Shown here: piece after piece, positions 26,218 to 35,216 of the stretch
Layout: the number at the start of each line of letters is the position of its first letter
Position numbering within the stretch: position 1 is the first letter of the stretch
Assembly: GCF_902506205.1 (NCBI RefSeq)
Contig: NZ_LR732816.1
Span: 62,001-126,000, forward strand
Reading direction: 5' to 3'
DNA: 64,000 nt
DNA from: Brevundimonas sp. G8
Lineage (GTDB): Bacteria > Pseudomonadota > Alphaproteobacteria > Caulobacterales > Caulobacteraceae
Notes under the pieces: model-generated
What the model was told of the DNA's origin: nothing
Database searches by the model: none
What the model saw: the letters and a program-made list of their open reading frames with translations, nothing else
Program-made: the position numbers and the translations under genes

Positions 26218-26523
26218 TCATGCGGGTTCCCCCGCCTCCTCCGGCGTCAGCGCCTTGATCGACAGGGCGTGGACGGGCCCGGCCATCTCGTCTTTCAGCA
26301 GGGCGTTCACCGCGCGCTGACGGGCCAGGCGCGATTGCCCCTGGAAAGCGGCCGAAACGATCACCAGATTGAAGTGGCTCTCGCCGCCGGGCTTTGCATC
26401 CATCCCGCCTTCATGATGGTGACCGGCGTGTCGCCAGCTGTCATCTTCGACCTCAAGCCGTTGCGGCGAGAGCCCATCCATCAGTTTTGCACGAATAATC
26501 GCCGTAACGGGGCCTTCTGACAT
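26218..26523 (-). CDS. bolA: BolA family protein
   Basis: A 101-residue BolA/IbaG-type protein. The start at MSEGPVTAIIRAKLMDGLSP fits the family's first helix. The conserved H in GESHFNLVIVSAAFQGQSRLARQRAVNALL is the Fe-S ligand used when BolA pairs with a monothiol glutaredoxin. An insertion HAGHHHEGG precedes it. BolA proteins influence morphology and iron-sulfur trafficking. It is divergent from the DnaJ-like gene, a pairing widespread in alphaproteobacteria, so the 45-base gap must hold both promoters or they overlap coding DNA. An upstream extension of the frame is not family-like. Confidence 0.93.
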   Translation of the reverse strand: MSEGPVTAIIRAKLMDGLSPQRLEVEDDSWRHAGHHHEGGMDAKPGGESHFNLVIVSAAFQGQSRLARQRAVNALLKDEMAGPVHALSIKALTPEEAGEPA

Positions 26524-26568
26524 GATCGATTCCTTGATGCGGTCCAATTCGGCCCTACACTTCGGCTG

Positions 26569-27237
26569 ATGTCCGCCTCCTTTCAATACAAGCCGCGCTT
26601 CACCGACATTCGGGTCAAGCCGCCCAAGCCCGAGGAAGAGGCGGCCAAGGCCGACGTCCTTCACCTCAAGCCTGGCGAAAAGCCGTGCCAATGGCCCGAC
26701 TGCCGCAAGGCGGCCGCCGCCAAGGCGCCCAAGTCACGCGAGCGGCTGAACGACTTCTATGAATTCTGCCAGCCTCACGCCGGCGAGTACAACAAGGGCT
26801 GGAACTTCTACGCCGGAATGAGCGAGGGCGAGGTCCGCACGCTTCAGGAGAACGAGGCCATGACCGGCGGCCGCCCGACCTGGGAGATGCAGGCCGGCAA
26901 GTTCACGCGCGAGGCCGCCGCCTTCGCCGCCAAGATGGGCACGTCCAACACGACCGGCGCCGGCTCATGGCGCGACAGCTTCGGCCTGTTCGGGCGCAAG
27001 GGTGATCAGGCGCCGCAATCCCCGACCGAGGATCGCCGCATCGGCAAGCTGGAACGCACCGCCTTGGCCGACCTTGATCTGGACCCCGGCGCGGACAAGG
27101 CCAAGATCAAGGCCCAGTATCACGACCTGCTTAAACGCTTTCACCCCGACACCAACAGCGGCGACCGCAGTGCGGAGGCCAAGCTGCAACGGGTCATCAA
27201 GGCGTGGAAGACGCTCAAGAAAGCCGGCCTGGCCTGA
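26569..27237 (+). CDS. DnaJ-like protein with C-terminal J domain
   Basis: A 222-residue co-chaperone-like protein. The J domain is at the C-terminus (about residues 155-222) with the HPD motif in LLKRFHPDTN and the preceding helix KAKIKAQYHDLLK. The N-terminal part has CQWPDCRKAAAAKAPKSRER and FYEFCQPHAGEYNKGWNFY, cysteines and histidine that could bind metal. This architecture is the alphaproteobacterial J-protein encoded next to bolA and near cobS. J domains stimulate DnaK; the client specificity of this one is unknown. It is divergent from bolA, with starts 45 bases apart. Confidence 0.9.
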   Translation: MSASFQYKPRFTDIRVKPPKPEEEAAKADVLHLKPGEKPCQWPDCRKAAAAKAPKSRERLNDFYEFCQPHAGEYNKGWNFYAGMSEGEVRTLQENEAMTGGRPTWEMQAGKFTREAAAFAAKMGTSNTTGAGSWRDSFGLFGRKGDQAPQSPTEDRRIGKLERTALADLDLDPGADKAKIKAQYHDLLKRFHPDTNSGDRSAEAKLQRVIKAWKTLKKAGLA

Positions 27238-27243
27238 TCTCGC

Positions 27244-27921
<678 letters not shown>

Positions 27922-27960
27922 GGTCCCGAAACCGGCGACGACCGGCTTGGTTGCGCCGGA

Positions 27961-29193
27961 TCAGGGCTGACCGGCGGCCTGGCTGTTCGAGGCGGTCATC
28001 ATCGGGGCCGAAGGCTCGCGGAAATAGCGGTCGATGCCGTCCGCAACCGACTTCATCAGGCGACGGCGCGCGCGTTCGTCGGTCAGTAGCCGCTCGTCCT
28101 CGGGATTGGTGATGAAGCCCATTTCCAGCAGCACGGCCGGCACGTCGGGGGCCAGCAGAACGGCCAGGCCGGCGTCACGATGGCTGCGGCGCAGCAGCGG
28201 ATGGTCCGAACCTTCCAGATGGGTCAGCAGAACGCGAGCGAACTGGGCCGAGCGATTCTGGGTCGCGCGCTGGGTCATGTCCAGCAGGATGCGATCCACG
28301 GAGGGATCGCGGCCCGGCAGATGCAGTTCGCGGTGCCAGTTGTCGCCCCGCGTGAACTCGCGCACGGCCCGGCCGGCGCCCTGTTCCGACAGCGTATAGA
28401 CGCTGGCCCCGCGCAGCGCCGGATCGGCCCCGGCGTCGGCGTGCAGAGAGATGAACAGGTCGGCGTCCGACTGACGCGCGATGGACACCCGGCGATACAG
28501 GTCCACATACCGATCGTCGGATCGCGTCAGCCGCACGCGATAACGGCCGTTCTTCTCTAGTTCGGCCTTCAGCGCCAAGGCGGCGGCCAGAGTGACTTCC
28601 TTTTCCTTGGCGCCCGCGCCGCTGGCGCCGGGATCGTTGCCGCCGTGGCCGGCGTCGATGACGATCAAGGGACGTTCAGCGCGGCGCGGCGGCGCGCTGG
28701 GTCGCGGCGCCGGCGGCGTGGTGGACGCCCGCACGGCCGCGCCGGTGGCCTTCAGATCGACGACATAACGATAGTGTCCGACCCCGTCGCCGGGCGGCAG
28801 CAGGAAGCGCCGCTCGATCTCGCTGCCGCGCGCCAGTTCCAGCTGAACCCGCGAAGACCCGCCGGACGATGTGACTTCATAAGACCGCACCAGGCCCGAA
28901 CCGCCGCCGTTCAATCCCCGTCCCGGCGCAACGCCGTTCAGGGCCAAGACCACGCGGCCCTCGCCACCGGCGTCGATGACGCGGCCCTGCGCCGACTTGT
29001 CCAGATCGATGACGACACGGGTTCGGTCGCCGTCGGCGCCGAAGCGCACGGCCAGCACGTCGCCCTGGGCGCCCCAGGCGAAACCGCGCGTCGCGAACAG
29101 GGCGACCATGCAGATGACCACGAAGGACAGGGCGGTCATCGCCCATTCCTTCGCGCCCCAGCGCATCAAACCTGTCAAAACGCGACCGCCCAT
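27961..29193 (-). CDS. amiC: N-acetylmuramoyl-L-alanine amidase, AmiC type
   Basis: A 410-residue periplasmic amidase that cuts the peptide from MurNAc during cell separation. A hydrophobic signal segment lies near residues 18-42 (ALSFVVICMVALFATRGFAW). An AMIN domain follows (about 45-150, VLAVRFGADGDRTRVVIDLD). The zinc-dependent Amidase_3 domain has VIDAGHGGNDPGASG (His ligand), an acidic ligand in the next helix, and ISLHADAGADP (His ligand), ending with VLLEMGFITNPEDERLL. The longer start MGGRVL is kept; an internal ATG at MTALSF also leaves a good signal peptide. It is divergent from rne. Activation by an EnvC/NlpD-type factor is likely. Confidence 0.94.
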   Translation of the reverse strand: MGGRVLTGLMRWGAKEWAMTALSFVVICMVALFATRGFAWGAQGDVLAVRFGADGDRTRVVIDLDKSAQGRVIDAGGEGRVVLALNGVAPGRGLNGGGSGLVRSYEVTSSGGSSRVQLELARGSEIERRFLLPPGDGVGHYRYVVDLKATGAAVRASTTPPAPRPSAPPRRAERPLIVIDAGHGGNDPGASGAGAKEKEVTLAAALALKAELEKNGRYRVRLTRSDDRYVDLYRRVSIARQSDADLFISLHADAGADPALRGASVYTLSEQGAGRAVREFTRGDNWHRELHLPGRDPSVDRILLDMTQRATQNRSAQFARVLLTHLEGSDHPLLRRSHRDAGLAVLLAPDVPAVLLEMGFITNPEDERLLTDERARRRLMKSVADGIDRYFREPSAPMMTASNSQAAGQP

Positions 29194-29647
29194 TGCGACG
29201 CCAAACCCAAATAAAGCCTACTAGGCCGTCATCATGCCAGACGCTCGTATTCAGGGGGTTAAGGCGAACGCCTTTTAATTCTCCAGTTGCGTGACTATGC
29301 TGTGACCGCTCGCGAACCGATCGCGCCGATTTCGCCTCTGCGAATCTTGGCGCGCCCTCCTCGCGGCGTTGACTTTCACCAATCCTAGAACCGCCCCGGC
29401 ATCGCCGATGGTTCGAAGAGCGGACCAGGGACGCGGCCTTCCCAAGGGATTGGCGCGCCCGGTTCAGGACCGACGACTTCAATGGGCCTTTCCGCCTGCG
29501 TTCCCCAACGGCTTGATCAAGCCCGCTTCGCCGTTCTCGGCGAGGGGATGTCGCGCGCGCCGGCCCTCACCTTCATTCGGCGAGCCGCCATGACCCTGTC
29601 CGGTGTTCCGGGACGGTCGGCCTGCGCGCGCCAGAGAGAGACTATCC
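29194..29647. other. 454-base divergent intergenic region between amiC and rne
   Basis: No convincing gene or tRNA is seen. It must contain the amiC promoter and the rne promoter plus a probable long rne leader. A short palindrome AAGGC-GAAC-GCCTTTT (about 29261-29276) near the amiC side looks like a small hairpin. TTGACT (about 29370) followed by CCTAGAAC resembles the two halves of a housekeeping promoter, but the spacing is too short to be confident. Long rne leaders mediate autoregulation in enterobacteria; whether this one does is unknown. Confidence 0.5.
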
Positions 29648-32383
29648 ATGTCAAAGACAATGCTGATCGATGCGGCGCATCCCGAGGAGACCCGGGTCGC
29701 CATCGTGGACGGACGGCAAATTGAGGAATTCGATTTCGAATCCCGTGCGAAGCGCCAGCTTCGCGGCAATATCTACCTCGCCAAGGTCACCCGCGTAGAG
29801 CCCAGCCTGCAGGCTGCGTTCATCGAATACGGTGGCAACCGCCACGGCTTCCTGGCCTTCAACGAAATCCACCCGGACTATTACCAGATCCCGGTCGCCG
29901 ACCGCGAAGCCATCATGGCCGAAGCGCACGACGACGAGGAAGAGGACGATCTGGACCGGGAATCGACCGGCGACGACGTCGATCCCGAAGGCGCCCTGGC
30001 GGACGAAGAACGCCTGAAGCGCCGCCTGATGCGTCGCTACAAGATCCAGGATGTCATCAAGCGCCGCCAGATCCTGCTGGTTCAGGTCGTCAAGGACGAG
30101 CGCGGCGCCAAGGGCGCGGCCCTGACCACCTGGCTGTCGCTGGCCGGCCGCTACTGCGTCCTGATGCCCAACACCGGCAAGGGCGGCGGCATCAGCCGCA
30201 AGATCACCAACACCTCGGACCGTCGTCGCCTGAAGAGCGCCGTTTCGGCCCTAGACGTGCCCAAGGGCATGGGCCTGATCATCCGCACGGCCGGCGCCAA
30301 GCGCACCAAGGCCGAGATCAAGCGCGACTATCAATATCTGCTGCGCCTGTGGGAGACGATCCGCGAGACCACCCTCGCCTCTCACGCCCCCTCTGTGATC
30401 TACGAGGAAGAAAACCTGGTCCGCCGCGCCGTGCGCGACATGTTCGACAAGGATTTCGACGGCATCCAGGTCGAGGGCGTCGAGGGCTTCAAGGAAGCGC
30501 GCGACTTCATGCGCGTGCTGATGCCGGCCCAGGCCAACAAGGTTCACCTGTATCGCGGCTCGCGGCCCCTGTTCGCGGCCAACGGCATTGAGGAACTGCT
30601 GACGCAGATCCACCAGCCGGTCGTGCCGCTGAAGTCCGGCGGCTATCTGGTCATCAACCAGACCGAGGCCCTGGTGGCCATCGACGTCAACTCGGGCCGC
30701 GCCACCAAGGAACGCAACGTCGAGCAGACGGCGTTCAAGACCAATATGGAAGCGGCCGAGGAAGCCGCCCGCCAACTGCGCCTGCGCGACCTCGCCGGCC
30801 TGGTCGTCATCGACTTCATCGACATGGATGAGGGCAAGAACAACCGCGCCGTCGAGCGCGTGTTGAAGGAGGCTCTGTCCTCCGACCGCGCCCGAATCCA
30901 GATGGGCCGCATCTCGCCCTTCGGCCTGATGGAAATCAGCCGCCAGCGTCGCCGCCTGGGCGTGATCGAGGGCGCCACCGAGGCCTGCCCGCACTGCCAG
31001 GGCACCGGCCGCATCCGCTCGGCCGAATCCGCCGCCCTGATGACCCTGCGTGCGGTCGACATTGAGGCCGGCAAGAACGGCGCGGGCGTCGTGGTGCTGA
31101 AGGTCTGCACCGCCGTCGGCCTGTACATCCTGAACCACAAACGCGCCTATCTGCAGTCGCTGCTGGAACGTCGCGGCCTGAACGTCATCGTCCAGATCGA
31201 CGACAGCCTGGGCCAGGGCGAGCACAATATCGAGCGCACCGAGACCAACGAGGACTTCGTCGCGCCCGAGATCGAGATGCCCAATCTCGACGACGACTTC
31301 GACGCCTCGCTGTACGAAGACGAGGATGAGGACGACGATGAGGAAATCGTCGGCGACGACGACGACGATATCGAGGCGCTGGACCGCGAGGACAGCGACG
31401 ACGACGAGCCGCGCGAACGTTCTGAACGCGCCGAGTCCGGCGGTCGTGACCGTGATCGGGGTCGGGGCCGCAATCGCCGCCGTCGTGGCGGTCGTCGAGA
31501 CGATGAGACCGGAGAGGTCGCCGAAACCGTCGAAGCCGCCGATACGCTGAACGTCGACGACGCCTCGGACGATGAGGAAGACGAGAACGGCCGCCGCCGC
31601 CGTCGTGGCCGCCGTGGCGGTCGCCGCGTCCGCGAGGATGGCGAGCGCGACGTCTACACCTGGGTCCGCGGTCGCACGCCGTCGCTGGACGACCCCTATG
31701 TCTGGTTCGACCCGCTGAACCCGGGCCGTCACGAGCCGCGTAGCGAGCGGCCAGAACGCGCCGAACGTCCGGCAGAGGCTCAAGCTGAGGTCGAAGGCCT
31801 GGATGCCGTCGCTGGCGAAGGCTCCGGAGAGGAAGGCGGCCGTTCGCGCCGCCGCCGTCGTCGCGGCCGGGGTCGTGGCGACGCGCCCGTCGGCCACGAG
31901 ATCAAGGTCGAGAACCGCGCCACCAACGAAGGCATGCCGCCCGACGGCTCGCCCGAGACGCCGATGGCCGTCATCGTCGAACCGACCGGTGAGAGCGTCG
32001 AGGCGGCTGCGCCGATCATCGCTCCCGAGCCCCAGCGCCGTCGCGTGCGCCGCAAGTCGGCCAGCGCCAATGTCGAGATCGCGGCCGAACCGCATCCCGA
32101 CACGGCCATCGAGCCGAACGAGGCCACGGTCGAGGGCGCGCCGGTCGAACTGGACGTGACCCCGCACGAGGCCCTGGTCGCCGAGACGGTCGAGGTCGCT
32201 CCGGTCGAACAGCCTGCCGCGCCGGTCGCTCCCTCCGTTGTGGCTGAACCTCAGCCCGCCGTTCTGGCCGAGCCGTTCGTGGCCCCGACGCCCGAGGTCG
32301 ATGTCGAGGCGATCATCGCCGAAGATCCGAACCAGATCGTCGCACCGCCCGAAAAGCCCAAACGTGGATGGTGGCGCCGCTGA
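29648..32383 (+). CDS. rne: ribonuclease E
   Basis: A 911-residue endoribonuclease that starts mRNA decay and rRNA processing and scaffolds the degradosome. Start at MSKTMLIDAAHPEETRVAIV. The S1 domain (about 35-150) carries an acidic insertion (HDDEEEDDLDRES), as in alphaproteobacterial RNase E. The DNase I-like catalytic site is VAIDVNSGR with IDFIDMDEGKNNR, and the zinc-link is CPHCQGTGRI. After residue 540 the protein is a disordered tail with alternating acidic blocks and Arg-rich blocks (RRRRGRRGG). In Caulobacter such blocks drive RNP condensates. The last residues, KPKRGWWRR, match the short PNPase-binding motif known from Caulobacter RNase E. Confidence 0.96.
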   Translation: MSKTMLIDAAHPEETRVAIVDGRQIEEFDFESRAKRQLRGNIYLAKVTRVEPSLQAAFIEYGGNRHGFLAFNEIHPDYYQIPVADREAIMAEAHDDEEEDDLDRESTGDDVDPEGALADEERLKRRLMRRYKIQDVIKRRQILLVQVVKDERGAKGAALTTWLSLAGRYCVLMPNTGKGGGISRKITNTSDRRRLKSAVSALDVPKGMGLIIRTAGAKRTKAEIKRDYQYLLRLWETIRETTLASHAPSVIYEEENLVRRAVRDMFDKDFDGIQVEGVEGFKEARDFMRVLMPAQANKVHLYRGSRPLFAANGIEELLTQIHQPVVPLKSGGYLVINQTEALVAIDVNSGRATKERNVEQTAFKTNMEAAEEAARQLRLRDLAGLVVIDFIDMDEGKNNRAVERVLKEALSSDRARIQMGRISPFGLMEISRQRRRLGVIEGATEACPHCQGTGRIRSAESAALMTLRAVDIEAGKNGAGVVVLKVCTAVGLYILNHKRAYLQSLLERRGLNVIVQIDDSLGQGEHNIERTETNEDFVAPEIEMPNLDDDFDASLYEDEDEDDDEEIVGDDDDDIEALDREDSDDDEPRERSERAESGGRDRDRGRGRNRRRRGGRRDDETGEVAETVEAADTLNVDDASDDEEDENGRRRRRGRRGGRRVREDGERDVYTWVRGRTPSLDDPYVWFDPLNPGRHEPRSERPERAERPAEAQAEVEGLDAVAGEGSGEEGGRSRRRRRRGRGRGDAPVGHEIKVENRATNEGMPPDGSPETPMAVIVEPTGESVEAAAPIIAPEPQRRRVRRKSASANVEIAAEPHPDTAIEPNEATVEGAPVELDVTPHEALVAETVEVAPVEQPAAPVAPSVVAEPQPAVLAEPFVAPTPEVDVEAIIAEDPNQIVAPPEKPKRGWWRR

Positions 32384-32442
32384 TCGGTCACGATTAGACT
32401 GTCAGGATGCAGGCGGGGGCCGGTCGCTATTGGAGTAAAGCC

Positions 32443-33843
32443 ATGAGGTGGCTTCCCCGATCTGCATCTCGCGTTCTGGCGGCGACGGCGGCGGGCCTTA
32501 TGGCTCTCGTCGTCGCCGGCCAGGCCTCGGCTCAGAGCCTGATCCGCGACACCGAGGTCGAGGGCATCGTGCGCGAATGGGCCGACCCGGTCTTCGTCTC
32601 GATGGGGCTGAACCCGACCGACATCCAAGTCCTGCTGGTGAATGACAACGATCTGAACGCCTTCGCCACGCGCGGGCGGATCATGGGCGTCAACACCGGC
32701 CTGATCCTACGCACCAAGACGCCCGGCGAACTGCTGGGCGTGATGGCGCACGAGGCGGGCCACATCAAGAACCGCCACACCCTGCGCGACGGGGCCCAAA
32801 ACGCCGGCCGTCAGCCCATGCTAATGACCATGGCCCTGGGCGCCCTGGCCATCGCGGCGGGTGCGCCCGACGCCGGCGTCGCCCTGCTGGGCTCCAGCCA
32901 GTATTTCGGCGCGCTCGGCGCCCTTCATTACATGCAGAGCCAGGAGGGCGAGGCCGACATAACGGGCGCGCGGGCGCTGGAGGGCGCCGGCGAATCGGGG
33001 GCCGGCCTGGTGTCCTTCTTCGAGAATTTCCGTTCGCAGGAGGTCTTTTCGGACGCCCGTCGCTATCCCTATTTCCGCAGCCACCCCCTGTCGTCGAACC
33101 GCATCGAGACGCTGCGCCGCTATGTGCAGGAACAGCCGCACTACGATCACCGCGATAGCCCCGAACGCATGGCCCAGCACGCCCTGATCCTGGCCAAGAT
33201 CCACGCCTTCATGGATCCGCCGAACGCGACGCTGCGGGACTATCCGTCGACCAACACCTCCCTGCCCGGCCGCTATGCCCGCGCCATCGCCTGGTATCGC
33301 GACGGCCAGACGGAAAAGGCGCTGACGGCGGTGGAGGAACTGATCGCCGGCGACGTGAACAACCCCTATTTCCAGGAACTGAAGGGTCAGATCCTGTTCG
33401 AGGAGGGCCGCGCGGCAGAGGCCGTCGCCGCCCACCGTGAGGCCGTCCGGCTCAAGCCCGACGCCCCCCTGCTGCGCGTCAACCTGGCCCATGCCCTGAT
33501 CGAGACCAATGACAAGGCCAATCTGGACGAGGCCATCGACCAGCTGAAACACGCCGTGGTCGCCGAGAAGGAAAACACCCTGGCCTGGCGCCTGCTGGCC
33601 CAGGCCTATGCGACACAAGGCAAGGAGGGCGAGGCGCGCCTGGCCTCGGCCGAATACTATTTCGCCGCCGGCAGCGAGAAGGAGGCGACCCAGTTCGCCC
33701 TGCGCGCCCGCTCCATGCTGGACCCCGGCTCCATCGAATGGCGCCGGGCCGTGGACATCGTCCTGGCCTCGGGCGCCACGCCCGACGATCTCAACGACCT
33801 GGACCGTCGCGACGCTGCGCGCCGACCGGCCACCCTCAACTGA
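32443..33843 (+). CDS. M48-family periplasmic metalloprotease with TPR domain (BepA-like)
   Basis: A 466-residue exported protease. Signal peptide to about residue 31 (VAGQASAQS). Zinc-binding HEAGH at 103-107 in GVMAHEAGHIKNRHTL, with the third ligand Glu in SQEGEADITGARAL. The C-terminal half is built of TPR-like helical repeats (YARAIAWYRDGQTEKALTAV and following). The architecture equals BepA/YfgC, which degrades or promotes assembly of outer-membrane proteins such as LptD. Start at MRWLPRSA, preceded by GGAG; an ATG 12 codons upstream would spoil the signal peptide. It is followed 25 bases later by the DsbA-like gene, suggesting an envelope-quality operon. Confidence 0.92.
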   Translation: MRWLPRSASRVLAATAAGLMALVVAGQASAQSLIRDTEVEGIVREWADPVFVSMGLNPTDIQVLLVNDNDLNAFATRGRIMGVNTGLILRTKTPGELLGVMAHEAGHIKNRHTLRDGAQNAGRQPMLMTMALGALAIAAGAPDAGVALLGSSQYFGALGALHYMQSQEGEADITGARALEGAGESGAGLVSFFENFRSQEVFSDARRYPYFRSHPLSSNRIETLRRYVQEQPHYDHRDSPERMAQHALILAKIHAFMDPPNATLRDYPSTNTSLPGRYARAIAWYRDGQTEKALTAVEELIAGDVNNPYFQELKGQILFEEGRAAEAVAAHREAVRLKPDAPLLRVNLAHALIETNDKANLDEAIDQLKHAVVAEKENTLAWRLLAQAYATQGKEGEARLASAEYYFAAGSEKEATQFALRARSMLDPGSIEWRRAVDIVLASGATPDDLNDLDRRDAARRPATLN

Positions 33844-33868
33844 CCCCTTCCCCCGACTGCGAGCCTCA

Positions 33869-34651
33869 ATGACCGACGACGCCCCCACGCCTGCGCCCGA
33901 AACCAAAACCGCCAAGCCTGCGTGGCTGAGCGGCGCACGCGCCGGCTATCTGGCCCTTGGCCTGTCGGTCATCGCCCTGGGGTTCTCGGTCGCCCCCTAT
34001 TTCAGCGCCGGCGAGTCCGACGTCCGGTCCTATCTGCTGGAGCACCCCGAGGTGCTGCAGGAGGCCGAACAGGCGCTCCAGACCAAGGCCGCCGAGGCCA
34101 GCGTCGAAGAGACCAATCAGGCCGCCGCCGCCAACGCCGGTCTCCTGGCGCCCGACGCCCGCGACCCGGCCTTCGGTCCGGCGAACGCCAAGGTCACGGT
34201 GATCGAATTCTTCGACTTCCGCTGCCCTGGCTGCAAGGCGGTGGCTCACGACTATCGCGCCCTGATGGCCGCCCACCCGGAAGTCCGCTTCGTCTTCAAG
34301 GACTGGCCCATCCTGGACCGCGGCGACGACATCACCTCGCAATACGCCGCCCGCGCCGCCTTGGCCGCGCATCAGCAGGGGAAGTATCTGGAGGTCTATG
34401 ACGCCCTGATGACCGAGCGCGCCCTGTCGATCGAGTCCATCGACGCCATTCTAGCCGCCAATGGCGTCGACATGGCGCGCGCCAAGGCCGCCATCGCCGC
34501 GCCCGACACCACACGCCACATCGCCGACATCCACACCACGGCCGCCGCCCTGCGCCTGCGCGGCACGCCCACCTTCTTCATCAACGGCAAGGCCAGCCCC
34601 GGCATCGATCCCGCCGAGATCGCCAAGCTGATCGAAGCGGCAAAGCGCTGA
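33869..34651 (+). CDS. DsbA-family thiol:disulfide oxidoreductase, membrane-anchored
   Basis: A 260-residue protein. It has a cytoplasmic N-terminal tail, one transmembrane helix (about 24-44), a helical region with LLEHPEVLQEAEQAL, and a thioredoxin-fold DsbA domain with active site CPGC at 119-122 (FFDFRCPGCKAV) and cis-proline loop GTPTFFING. This matches the periplasmic Com1/DsbA-like group, which oxidises or isomerises disulfides. The start ATG is 25 bases after the M48 protease stop. It lies next to the BepA-like protease, and LptD-type substrates need both functions in other bacteria, so a shared role in outer-membrane protein maturation is plausible. Confidence 0.9.
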   Translation: MTDDAPTPAPETKTAKPAWLSGARAGYLALGLSVIALGFSVAPYFSAGESDVRSYLLEHPEVLQEAEQALQTKAAEASVEETNQAAAANAGLLAPDARDPAFGPANAKVTVIEFFDFRCPGCKAVAHDYRALMAAHPEVRFVFKDWPILDRGDDITSQYAARAALAAHQQGKYLEVYDALMTERALSIESIDAILAANGVDMARAKAAIAAPDTTRHIADIHTTAAALRLRGTPTFFINGKASPGIDPAEIAKLIEAAKR

Positions 34652-34658
34652 CCCTCCG

Positions 34659-35216
34659 ATGTTGAACCGCCTGCCCTGGGCTCTGGTCGTCTTCCGGCTG
34701 CTTTGCGCGCCAGCGCTGGTTGGCCTGTCGCTGATGGCGCCCACGGCGGGCGGAGCCGCTGCGGCCCTGCTTTCGCTGGGGGTGCTGTCAGATATTTTTG
34801 ACGGCGTCATCGCGCGGCGTCTGAAGGTCGTCACGCCGACTCTTCGGCGCTGGGACGGTCGAGCAGACGTAATCTTCTGGCTAGGTGCGTCCCTGGCCCT
34901 ATGGCTGATGTATCCTGCGATGACGGTCGTGCTGGCGCCACTCGCTTTGGTGCTGCTGGTGATGGAAGCCGCCAACCACGCCGTCAGCTTCGCCCGTTTC
35001 CGGCGCGAGGCCTCGCCTCATCACTGGCTGTCAAAGCTATTCTGCCTGTTTCTCTGGGGGCTGTTCGTTCAACTGTTCGTCACGGGACAGACCAGTTGGC
35101 TGCTGTGGTTCACCTTAGGTTTAGGTGCGCTGTCACAGGTCGAGGCCTTCGCCATCACCATGCGGCTCAAGGCCTGGCGTTGCGATGTGGCCTCCGTCTT
35201 CGCCGTGGGACGTTAG
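34659..35216 (+). CDS. CDP-alcohol phosphatidyltransferase family membrane protein
   Basis: A 185-residue integral membrane protein with about five helices. The CDP-alcohol phosphotransferase motif D(x)2DG(x)2AR(x)8G(x)3D(x)3D is present as D45, D48-G49, A52-R53, D66 and D70, but the central glycine is replaced by L62. The four metal-binding aspartates remain, so catalysis is still possible. The family moves a phosphatidyl group from CDP-diacylglycerol to an alcohol in phospholipid synthesis; the acceptor cannot be told. It starts 8 bases after the DsbA-like gene, and its stop overlaps the convergent TPR gene by four bases. Base composition is a little AT-richer than the neighbours. Confidence 0.82.
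   Translation: MLNRLPWALVVFRLLCAPALVGLSLMAPTAGGAAAALLSLGVLSDIFDGVIARRLKVVTPTLRRWDGRADVIFWLGASLALWLMYPAMTVVLAPLALVLLVMEAANHAVSFARFRREASPHHWLSKLFCLFLWGLFVQLFVTGQTSWLLWFTLGLGALSQVEAFAITMRLKAWRCDVASVFAVGR

Noticed and set aside
29364..29395. TTGACT and CCTAGAAC as the rne promoter
   Set aside because: The two boxes are only about 9-11 bases apart, shorter than the usual spacing, so it is not listed as a promoter.
30251..32167. 638-aa open frame antisense to rne
   Set aside because: Antisense shadow of the rne gene, no domain resemblance and no start site features.
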